Below are positions 1 to 6,397 of a stretch of 19,894 nt of DNA, one piece after another (position 1 is the stretch's first letter; each line of letters opens with the position of its first letter). This DNA is from Deltaproteobacteria bacterium. Its GTDB lineage: Bacteria; Desulfobacterota; Desulfobacteria; Desulfobacterales; JAFDCJ01. The notes beneath the pieces are model-generated. The model saw only the letters and a program-made list of their open reading frames with translations, had not been told where the DNA came from and searched no databases. The stretch lies in contig JAJRVC010000404.1 of NCBI GenBank assembly GCA_024277475.1, forward strand, positions 1-19,894, written 5' to 3'. The position numbers were made by a program, and so were the translations under genes.

Positions 1-939
1 GTCCATTGCGCCAAATCAAACGGCGGCACCATGACCCTCGAAGATCTGGCAGAGCACCGCTCCGAATGGGTGCGGCCCATTTCGATTGAATTTCGCGGGG
101 TGCATCTTCACGAAATTCCGCCAAACGGTCAGGGGCTTGCGGCCCTCATTGCTCTGGGAATCCTGCGCGATTTTGATATTACCCGCTATCCGGTGGATTC
201 CGCCGACAGCACCCACCTGCAGATCGAAGCCATGAAAATTGCTTTTGCTGAAGCTTACCGGCATATTGCCGACAGCCGCTTCATGGAAGTCGCCCCGTCA
301 GAATTATTAACGACTGCTTTTTTAAACCGTCGGGCCGGAGAAATTTCCATGGACCGGGCCGGCCGACCTGAATCGAAGATCCCTGCCGACCATGGGACCG
401 TCTACCTGACGGCCGCCGATGAAAACGGCATGATGGTCTCCTTTATCCAATCCAACTATATGGGTTTCGGATCAGGCATTGTGATTCCGGGCACCGGCAT
501 CAGTATGCAAAATCGCGGCCTCGGATTTGTTCTCAAGCAAGGCCATCCGAACTGCGTTGCCGGCGGCAAACGTCCTTATCACACTATTATCCCGGGCTTT
601 GTGACGCGGGACAACCAGCCGCTGATAAGTTTCGGGGTCATGGGCGGCAGTATGCAGCCCCAGGGGCACGTACAGATGATGGTTCGGATTTTTGCCTATG
701 CACAAAATCCCCAGACGGCCTGTGACGCACCCCGCTGGCATGTGGATGAGAATTTCAACATCGCTCTGGAAGCCGGATTTTCACCCCGGGTAGTCAGCGA
801 GTTGGAACGACGCGGTCACACCCTCATCAAAGATCCGCCGACACATATGTTTGGAGGTTCCCAGATAATTCATCGTCTGGAAAAAGGCTACTGTGCCGCC
901 TCCGACCCGAGAAAAGATGGTCAGGCGGTGGGGTACTAG
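1..939 (+). CDS. Gamma-glutamyltransferase family protein, 3' part (5' end outside window)
   Basis: The reading frame is open from base 1, so the gene begins upstream; the first in-frame ATG at 31 is internal. The family are Ntn-hydrolases that cut themselves into large and small subunits and then hydrolyse or transfer gamma-glutamyl groups, as in glutathione breakdown, usually in the periplasm or outside the cell. Visible here are the end of the large subunit (NGGTMTLEDL, PPNGQGLAAL) and the whole small subunit. The small subunit should start at the threonine of DHGT (residue 123 counted from base 31, codon near 397), the expected nucleophile. GVMGGSMQPQGH and the C-terminal SDPRKDGQAVGY are typical of YwrD-like members rather than the E. 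coli enzyme. A 487-base spacer separates it from the next gene, and I see no functional link with the downstream cluster. The family is clear; the true substrate is not. Confidence 0.9.
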   Translation, partial: VHCAKSNGGTMTLEDLAEHRSEWVRPISIEFRGVHLHEIPPNGQGLAALIALGILRDFDITRYPVDSADSTHLQIEAMKIAFAEAYRHIADSRFMEVAPSELLTTAFLNRRAGEISMDRAGRPESKIPADHGTVYLTAADENGMMVSFIQSNYMGFGSGIVIPGTGISMQNRGLGFVLKQGHPNCVAGGKRPYHTIIPGFVTRDNQPLISFGVMGGSMQPQGHVQMMVRIFAYAQNPQTACDAPRWHVDENFNIALEAGFSPRVVSELERRGHTLIKDPPTHMFGGSQIIHRLEKGYCAASDPRKDGQAVGY

Positions 940-1058
940 TCGCAATTCATCTTTTACTCAGCAATTTTCCTCATTTGTACAATACTTGAGGTCTCTTCAT
1001 TAAAATCTGTCCTCGCATACCCATTACTTTAATGTCTCAGAAATTTTATGCCGCCTTT

Positions 1059-1081
1059 TGCTGAAAAATTCAGCAGCTTTT
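1059..1081 (+). terminator. Possible Rho-independent terminator after the gamma-glutamyltransferase gene
   Basis: TGCTGAA and TTCAGCA form a perfect 7-bp stem with an AAA loop (1059-1075), followed by GCTTTTA. The stem has only three GC pairs, the T run is short, and it lies 120 bases after the stop codon, so the call is weak. Confidence 0.35.
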
Positions 1082-1224
1082 AAACTTCATCCGCTAACCG
1101 ACAAAAAAGGCTGCCATAACGCACCCGATGGTGAGAAGCAAAGAATTTTGTTCCAGGCAGCGTCAAATACCTAACTCGGCTTTGGCATGGATTGAAAGCA
1201 TTCTGATATTTAATCAAGAAATAG

Positions 1225-1254
1225 GGTTCACAATGCGATAATACAATTCGTATG
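1225..1254. promoter_or_regulatory. Candidate operator upstream of the ior promoter
   Basis: GGTTCACAATGCGATAA (1225-1241) is a near copy of GGTTCACCATACGAACC (1315-1331), sharing GGTTCAC, AT and CGA at the same positions. It is followed by TTCGTATG (1247-1254), the exact reverse complement of CATACGAA in the second site. It sits about 60 bases upstream of the inferred transcription start. The IclR-family gene in the same operon is the obvious candidate binder; this is inference. Confidence 0.4.
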
Positions 1255-1265
1255 TCAAATTTTTC

Positions 1266-1293
1266 TTGACAAAGTCATCCCGAAATTGATAAC
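1266..1293 (+). promoter_or_regulatory. Sigma70-like promoter for iorA-iorB-iclR
   Basis: TTGACA (1266-1271) is a perfect -35 box. GATAAC (1288-1293) is a 4/6 match to the -10 box at 16-base spacing. Transcription would start near 1300 and leave a leader of roughly 125 bases before the iorA ATG. The operator-like repeats lie on both sides of it. Confidence 0.5.
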
Positions 1294-1314
1294 AGATTTA
1301 CATCGCAAATTTAA

Positions 1315-1331
1315 GGTTCACCATACGAACC
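1315..1331. promoter_or_regulatory. Candidate palindromic operator downstream of the ior promoter
   Basis: GGTTCACCATACGAACC is an inverted repeat with 5-bp perfect arms (GGTTC/GAACC) around 7 bases. IclR-family proteins commonly bind short palindromes of about this size at their own promoters. The position just after the inferred start site would fit repression. Direct and inverted copies of its core lie at 1225-1254. Confidence 0.45.
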
Positions 1332-1426
1332 AAAATCATTTTTATCTCATAACTTTAGTTTTGTTAATTTATAACGACATAAAGCACAATTTATGTTTTA
1401 GGTTGTTTCTATGACGGAGAACAATT

Positions 1427-3334
1427 ATGGCAAATGAGCGCTCAAAGAAAAAACAAAAATTTTTGCTGGGCAACGAAGCTATCGCAAGAGCAGCACTGGA
1501 ATCGGGTGTTAATTTCGCGGCCGGCTATCCTGGGACACCTTCCTCTGAAATCATTCAAACTCTGACAAAGCATGCAAAAGAAGCCAACATTCATGTAGAA
1601 TGGTCCGCCAATGAAAAAGTTGCCGCCGAAGGATCGGCGGCAGCGGCTTTCGCGGGGTTAAAATCCATCGTTGGTATGAAAAATGCCGGGCTCAGTGTTG
1701 CCCTTGATTTTTTGTCTCATCTAAGTATGACCGGATTGGGCCAAAACCAGGGCTCAATGGTCGTGATTGTGTGTGACGACCCTGATGCTCACTCAAGTGG
1801 TGACGAGACGGATTCTCGCTGGCTTGCCAGGTTCAGTTATGCACCTTTGATTGAGCCAAGCAGTATTCCCGAAGCAAAAAAGATGATGTCATGGGCACTG
1901 GATTTATCGGAAGAGTTCGACTGCCATTTTTTCTTACGAAGCTATACCCGCCTGTCTCATGCAAGTAACATGGTCGAACTGCGAGACATAAAAAAGAACG
2001 AAAAACAGGCTCAAACAGATAATACTGTCTGCATTAGCCCATATTTAGCTCGGCCCAAGCATGCGCTGGTCCTTGAGCGACTCAACCAAATTAAAGATCG
2101 TTTTGAAACATGTGCTTATAATGAGTATTTCGGACCTGAAAAGCCTGAACTTGTTGTAGTCTGCAGTGGGAGTGGATTTTTATGCACCCAGGATGCCATT
2201 GAACTGCTCAATCTCGATGCCAGAGTAGGAATTCTTAAGATCGTTACCCAGTGGCCATTTCCCAGAAATATGGTTGTAAAACAGCTCGATAAATCCGATA
2301 ATATCTTAATAGCTGAAGAGGTCGATCCGTTTCTTGAGAATCTAGTAAAAGAAGCGCTTGCAGACGCTGGGAAAAACAACAAAAATATCTTTGGCAAAGA
2401 ATCGGGCCACATACCTGCCTACGGTGAAATCACCCCGGATCGAATCACATCCGCATTAACCCGTATTTTCGAATTGGAATATGAGCCCCGTCCGGAAACC
2501 TACGTTGCCAAGCTAACTTCTGAAGCCAATCCTTTACTCAGGGTCAGGGGGTTGGCCTGGTGTGCCGGTTGCCCCCACCGTGCGACCTTCTGGGCCATCG
2601 AAAAGGCAATTAAAAAAGATGGCCGCAACGCCTATCTAACCGGTGATATCGGTTGCTATACCCTGGATGTCTTCCCTGGTGGAAAAAAACAGATAAACCT
2701 TCTCCACGCAATGGGCTCCGGTGCCGGGCTGGCATCCGGCTTGGGACAGCTATCACAGTTTGGATATAAACAGCCTGTGATCTCTATTTGCGGTGATTCT
2801 ACATTTTTTCATTCAACAATTCCAGCGTTGATTAATGCCGTATACAACGGCTCCAATATGCTTCAAATTATTTTGGATAACCAGGCAACCGCCATGACCG
2901 GCTTCCAATCCCATCCGGGGACAGGGTCAAATGCTATTGGAGAACCGGCAACACCGGTACCGATAGAAGCGCTGTGCAGATCAATCGGTTGCAAGGTAAC
3001 CATAGCAGATCCCTTTAATGTTAAAAACGGCATTCGAGTCATTCGTGATTTATTGAAGTTCGAGACCGGCGTTCAAGTTCTAATTATGAGAAAACCGTGT
3101 GAACTGCTCAGAAATAAAATTGAAAAAAAATACCCCTTTAGAGTCACAATAGACACAGAGAAATGTAGAGGAGAAGATTGTGGAATCTGCAGACAGCAAT
3201 TTCGCTGCCCGGCCCTAATGCTGAATGACAAGACAAAAAAAACAGGCATTCGTGAGGATCTTTGTTGTGGTTGTGGCGCCTGCAGAGAGATATGTCCATT
3301 CAACGCCATTATCGTAGAGGAGAGTATCGGATGA
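1427..3334 (+). CDS. iorA: Indolepyruvate-type 2-oxoacid:ferredoxin oxidoreductase, alpha subunit
   Basis: The catalytic subunit of a cytoplasmic enzyme that decarboxylates a 2-oxoacid to acyl-CoA and reduces ferredoxin. The 635-residue length is normal for IorA. The N-terminal pyrimidine/transketolase-like part has LLGNEAIARAALESGV, GYPGTPSSE and WSANEKVA. The C-terminal half has the thiamine-diphosphate domain with WCAGCPHRA and CGDSTFFHST. The end carries two 4Fe-4S motifs: C580, C585, C588, C594 and C613, C616, C619, C623. The second is classic CX2CX2CX3CP; the first is expanded to CX4CX2CX5CP. The ATG at 1427 is supported by GGAGA at 1416-1420. The stop overlaps the iorB start (ATGA), showing translational coupling. 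Characterised members act on arylpyruvates. The neighbours here suggest that an aliphatic or branched 2-oxoacid is worth considering, but the sequence alone does not decide. Confidence 0.93.
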   Translation: MANERSKKKQKFLLGNEAIARAALESGVNFAAGYPGTPSSEIIQTLTKHAKEANIHVEWSANEKVAAEGSAAAAFAGLKSIVGMKNAGLSVALDFLSHLSMTGLGQNQGSMVVIVCDDPDAHSSGDETDSRWLARFSYAPLIEPSSIPEAKKMMSWALDLSEEFDCHFFLRSYTRLSHASNMVELRDIKKNEKQAQTDNTVCISPYLARPKHALVLERLNQIKDRFETCAYNEYFGPEKPELVVVCSGSGFLCTQDAIELLNLDARVGILKIVTQWPFPRNMVVKQLDKSDNILIAEEVDPFLENLVKEALADAGKNNKNIFGKESGHIPAYGEITPDRITSALTRIFELEYEPRPETYVAKLTSEANPLLRVRGLAWCAGCPHRATFWAIEKAIKKDGRNAYLTGDIGCYTLDVFPGGKKQINLLHAMGSGAGLASGLGQLSQFGYKQPVISICGDSTFFHSTIPALINAVYNGSNMLQIILDNQATAMTGFQSHPGTGSNAIGEPATPVPIEALCRSIGCKVTIADPFNVKNGIRVIRDLLKFETGVQVLIMRKPCELLRNKIEKKYPFRVTIDTEKCRGEDCGICRQQFRCPALMLNDKTKKTGIREDLCCGCGACREICPFNAIIVEESIG

Positions 3335-3948
3335 ATAATTTAAACGACCCATTCAATTTAGTTATTTGTGGAGTCGGTGGTCAAGGAAACATATTAATGT
3401 CCCGGTTAATCGGTCGCTTATTATCCGATCAAGATTACATCGTATCAATTGGAGAAACGTTTGGCGCAGCGCAGCGTGGCGGGGGTGTCTTCAGCAGTCT
3501 GAGAGTTTCAAAAACAAAGGTTTACGGTCCTTTAATTCCTCAGGGGCAGGCGAATTTGATAGTTGGTCTTGAATTAATGGAGACACTGCGGTCAATTGAA
3601 AAATTAGCAAATCCCAACGTGAAAGTATTATCAAATACGGCCTCCGTCCATCCGGTAGATGTTTTATCAGGGACGCAGGTTTATCCGGAAATTGCCAGCT
3701 TAAAGGAATCAATTATAAACCTTTCAAATCGGGCATGGTTTATTCCGGCCACTGATTTGGCACTAAATTTAAAATCTCCTATAATGGCCAACATCGTTAT
3801 GCTGGGAGCCCTGTCGGCTTCTAAGGTTATTCCCATTAGCAAATCGTCCATTGAAAAAGAGCTGGAAGAAGTGCTCCCGCCAGCCAAATTAGGTTTAAAC
3901 TTGAATGCGCTTGATATGGGGTATCAAGCTCTCGATCAAGGAGCTTGA
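3331..3948 (+). CDS. iorB: Indolepyruvate-type 2-oxoacid:ferredoxin oxidoreductase, beta subunit
   Basis: The small subunit (205 residues) that pairs with IorA. It is the gamma-domain-type protein of 2-oxoacid:ferredoxin oxidoreductases, which helps form the CoA-binding part of the complex. Diagnostic stretches are VICGVGGQGNILMSRLIG near the N terminus and GETFGAAQRGGGVFSSLR around residues 37-55. The frame is open further upstream (an ATG at 3262), but the ATG at 3331 overlaps the iorA stop as ATGA, has GAGGAGAG just before it, and begins exactly where the family homology begins. The four bases after the stop lead to the regulator gene, so iorA-iorB-iclR is one operon. Confidence 0.93.
   Translation: MNNLNDPFNLVICGVGGQGNILMSRLIGRLLSDQDYIVSIGETFGAAQRGGGVFSSLRVSKTKVYGPLIPQGQANLIVGLELMETLRSIEKLANPNVKVLSNTASVHPVDVLSGTQVYPEIASLKESIINLSNRAWFIPATDLALNLKSPIMANIVMLGALSASKVIPISKSSIEKELEEVLPPAKLGLNLNALDMGYQALDQGA
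3938..3943 (+). promoter_or_regulatory. Ribosome binding site that fixes the iclR-family start
   Basis: AAGGAG lies inside the last codons of iorB and is 9 bases before the ATG at 3953. This favours 3953 over the in-frame ATG at 3905, which lies within iorB. Confidence 0.6.
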
Positions 3949-3952
3949 TTGC

Positions 3953-4771
3953 ATGCAACAACAAGAAGCTACAAGAACCAAATTCAAATCTTTGGTAAAG
4001 GCACTCCGGTTATTGAAGCTATTCTCTGAAAAAAAAAACTGGAGTGTCACTGATATGATCACCTCTCTTGGATATCACAAAAGCTCTATCCAACGCTTGG
4101 TCACTACTCTTGAAAAAGAAGGCTTCCTTGAAAGGGTTTACCCGAATAAAGGTGTATATCAGCTGGGTCCTCAAATTTTGCATCTGGGTACAATCGCAAA
4201 CCAGAGCAGTGACCTGCGATCGATAGCCCATCCCTATTTAACCCGCCTGTGCCAACAAACACAAGAGACCACTCACCTTTGCGTCGTTAATGAGTCGCAG
4301 TGTTATTACCTCGACAAAATAGATTCTCCTCAATCCATACGCATGGTAACCTTTATCGGGCAAAGAATGCCTCTGCATAGCACGGGTGTAGGCAAAGCGC
4401 TTATGAGCGGCATGTCTATCAAAGAAATTGAAAACGTTACGGGTGATGAGGAGCTTGATCGTTTTACTCCAAATACGATTACCAACCGTGATAGTTTAAT
4501 GAAAGAATTGTCCCGGATAAGAGAAAACGGCTTGTCGTACGATAGAGAAGAAATGGAAATCGGTCTTCGCTGTATAGCAGCCCCAATATTTGACAGTGCG
4601 GGTCGTGTAGTCGCTTCAATCAGTATTTCGGGTCCGTCTCAACGCATGACGGATGCAATCCAAACCAAATTTGGCGATCTGGTTAAAGAAACTGCGCGCC
4701 GCATTTCTGAAAGACTGGGATACCTGTCTGTGAAAAAAGATGAGGCGGCGCTGGCACGGCCGGTGATATAA
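3953..4771 (+). CDS. IclR-family transcriptional regulator
   Basis: A 272-residue protein of normal IclR length. Residues 12-75 form the winged helix-turn-helix (VTDMITSLGYHKSSIQRLV is the recognition-helix region, followed by the wing LEKEGFLERV). Residues 80-260 form the IclR effector domain, with the typical LHSTGVGKALMSG, GLSYDREEMEIGLRCIAAPI and ASISISGPS. Family members sense small carboxylates or aromatic acids and repress or activate adjacent catabolic genes. The gene starts 4 bases after iorB. It probably controls its own operon through the repeats at 1225-1331, and perhaps the genes downstream. The ligand is unknown; a 2-oxoacid or hydroxy acid of the encoded pathway is a reasonable guess. 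Confidence 0.92.
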   Translation: MQQQEATRTKFKSLVKALRLLKLFSEKKNWSVTDMITSLGYHKSSIQRLVTTLEKEGFLERVYPNKGVYQLGPQILHLGTIANQSSDLRSIAHPYLTRLCQQTQETTHLCVVNESQCYYLDKIDSPQSIRMVTFIGQRMPLHSTGVGKALMSGMSIKEIENVTGDEELDRFTPNTITNRDSLMKELSRIRENGLSYDREEMEIGLRCIAAPIFDSAGRVVASISISGPSQRMTDAIQTKFGDLVKETARRISERLGYLSVKKDEAALARPVI

Positions 4772-4782
4772 GGAGTCTCATT

Positions 4783-5529
4783 ATGATTATTGATGTACAT
4801 GTCCACTTTGGCTGGGATTATACTTTTGATGAGGATTTTACCCGCGCGGAACTTATTGATAAGATGCAGACTTATTCTATCGATGTTCAGATCGTGCAGC
4901 CGGGAACCTGTCATACGCTGGGTCAGGTTAAGAAGCAGCACGATGACATATACAGCTTATGCCGGGAGTATCCCGGTAAATTTTTCGGTATGGCCAATCC
5001 CTCGCCTCATCTGCCGCCGGCAGAATACCAAACAGAAATTCGCCGCTGCATTGAAGAGCTAGGATTTGTAGGCATTAAACTGCATCCGATGGCCAGCGGC
5101 GTCAATCCGGGTTCCAAGGCCGGCAGAATGGCATTTGATCTGGCCCAACAATATAAGATCCCGATTATGATCCATACAGGGGCCGGTGTCCCATTCGCAG
5201 GACCCGTCAATTTAATTAAATTAGCAAAAGAATATGATGACTTAAAAATCATCATGGCGCACTGCGGCCAAATCATATTTGCCAATGAAGCGGCTACCGC
5301 ACTCCAGCTTTGCTCCAATGTTTATGGGGATACATCCTGGTCGCCCGGTTTTATTTTAAAGGAGTGGTGCCATGTCTTTGGTCCTCGCTTTATGCTGGGG
5401 AGCGACCACGCTGACAATACCGGAACTGAACTGGCAAAAATTCAGACCGTGGGGCTAACCCAAAATGAACAGGAAACATTTTTGTCAACCACCGCGATTG
5501 AGGTCTTCGGATTAAAGGAGAAAATATGA
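4783..5529 (+). CDS. Amidohydrolase-2 family metal-dependent hydrolase
   Basis: A 248-residue TIM-barrel hydrolase. The first metal motif is HVH (H6, H8) on strand one. Further likely ligands or catalytic residues are H101 (GIKLHP), H131 (MIHTG), H160 (MAHCG) and D208 (GSDHADN). The family includes lactonases, decarboxylases and hydratases of sugar and aromatic acids, so a lactone or amide bond is the likely target. AAGGAG (4770-4775) overlaps the iclR stop and lies 7 bases before the ATG. The stop overlaps the panB start (ATGA), so the two are translationally coupled. It is short for the family but contains the whole barrel. Lactonase is my preferred guess because lactones fit the SMP-30 protein further along; a decarboxylase or other hydrolase is equally compatible with the motifs. 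Confidence 0.85.
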   Translation: MIIDVHVHFGWDYTFDEDFTRAELIDKMQTYSIDVQIVQPGTCHTLGQVKKQHDDIYSLCREYPGKFFGMANPSPHLPPAEYQTEIRRCIEELGFVGIKLHPMASGVNPGSKAGRMAFDLAQQYKIPIMIHTGAGVPFAGPVNLIKLAKEYDDLKIIMAHCGQIIFANEAATALQLCSNVYGDTSWSPGFILKEWCHVFGPRFMLGSDHADNTGTELAKIQTVGLTQNEQETFLSTTAIEVFGLKEKI

Positions 5530-6374
5530 ACCAAACCGAGAAGAAAAAGACGACCATTCCCTCATTCCGTGAAAAAAAAGAGAAAAAAGAAAAAGTCACC
5601 ATGATCACGGTTTACGATTATCCGTTCGCCCGCCTTGTGGATCGTTCCGGCGCGGAGCTCATTCTGGTGGGTGATTCACTGGGAATGGTGATTCAGGGAA
5701 ATGAACATACAAACCCGGTTACTCTGGATGAAATCATATATCATGTCAAAGCTGTCCGAAAGGGTGCGCTCAACACACTGGTGGTCGGTGATATGCCTTT
5801 TATGAGCTACCAGCTTAATCCGGATCAAGCTCTGGCTAGTGCCGGAAAAATCCTAAAAGAGGGGGCGGCCGACTGCGTCAAAATGGAAGGCGGTGAATTC
5901 TTTGCTCCTTATGTAAATAAGATTGTCAAGGCCGGGATAGCCGTGATCGGCCACATCGGCCTGACGCCCCAAAGTGCATCGGCCTTAGGCGGCTTTAAAG
6001 TCCAGGGCAAAACCAGGGAAGAGGCCGATCAACTCATCCAAGACGCCCGAGCATTGGACGAAGCCGGAGCCTTTGCCATTGTATTAGAATGCATACCTAG
6101 CGGCGTAGCCAAAGTCATCACCGAATCGGTGCAGGCTGTAACCATCGGCTGCGGGGCCGGACCCCATGTCGATGGTCAGAATTTGAATGCCTATGACATT
6201 CTCGGGATTTTCGATAGATTTGTTCCCAAATTTGTCAAACAGTACAAAATGATAGCGCCCGAAATCATAGCCGGCTTTAATGCGTTTGCCGCGGAGGTCC
6301 ACTCAGGAGACTATCCTACGCCTGAACACGGGTTCTCCGGGAACGACCAAATCAAAGAGCTCTTTCCTTTTTGA
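5526..6374 (+). CDS. panB: 3-methyl-2-oxobutanoate hydroxymethyltransferase (PanB)
   Basis: PanB transfers a hydroxymethyl group from 5,10-methylenetetrahydrofolate to 3-methyl-2-oxobutanoate, giving ketopantoate, in the cytoplasm. The chemistry is aldol-like and reversible. Metal and substrate residues of the family are all visible: D50-S51 (VGDSLGM), D89 (GDMPFMSY), K119 and E121 (CVKMEGG), E188 (VLECIP). The HIGLTPQS and PTPEHGF stretches are also typical, and 282 residues is normal. A lysine/glutamate-rich run lies at residues 16-23. The start overlaps the previous stop as ATGA, with AAGGAG upstream. In a biosynthetic setting panC, panD or panE would be expected nearby; none is. The catabolic neighbours raise the possibility that this copy works in reverse or on a different 2-oxoacid. 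Confidence 0.93.
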   Translation: MNQTEKKKTTIPSFREKKEKKEKVTMITVYDYPFARLVDRSGAELILVGDSLGMVIQGNEHTNPVTLDEIIYHVKAVRKGALNTLVVGDMPFMSYQLNPDQALASAGKILKEGAADCVKMEGGEFFAPYVNKIVKAGIAVIGHIGLTPQSASALGGFKVQGKTREEADQLIQDARALDEAGAFAIVLECIPSGVAKVITESVQAVTIGCGAGPHVDGQNLNAYDILGIFDRFVPKFVKQYKMIAPEIIAGFNAFAAEVHSGDYPTPEHGFSGNDQIKELFPF

Positions 6375-6397
6375 CCAACCAGAAACAGGAGGAATGA

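Larger units (their letters stand above)
940..1426. other. Intergenic region between the gamma-glutamyltransferase and iorA
   Basis: This 487-base spacer has no convincing gene on either strand. It is clearly more AT-rich than the flanking coding sequence towards its right end. Its first half contains a hairpin that may end the upstream transcript (1059-1081) and a 6-bp inverted repeat GCTGCC/GGCAGC (1110-1115 and 1156-1161) with a 40-base loop. Its second half holds the promoter and operator-like repeats that are listed separately. Confidence 0.7.

Noticed and set aside
969..991. Terminator hairpin CCTCA/TGAGG just after the gamma-glutamyltransferase gene
   Set aside because: The stem is only 5 bp with a 13-base loop and no T run.
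1110..1161. Structured RNA or riboswitch in the ior leader region
   Set aside because: Only a 6-bp inverted repeat with a 40-base loop is present, it lies upstream of the inferred promoter, and no known riboswitch core is visible.
3262..3330. Upstream in-frame start for iorB
   Set aside because: The extra 23 residues are a frame-shifted copy of the cysteine-rich end of iorA, while the ATG at 3331 has the ATGA overlap and matches the family start.
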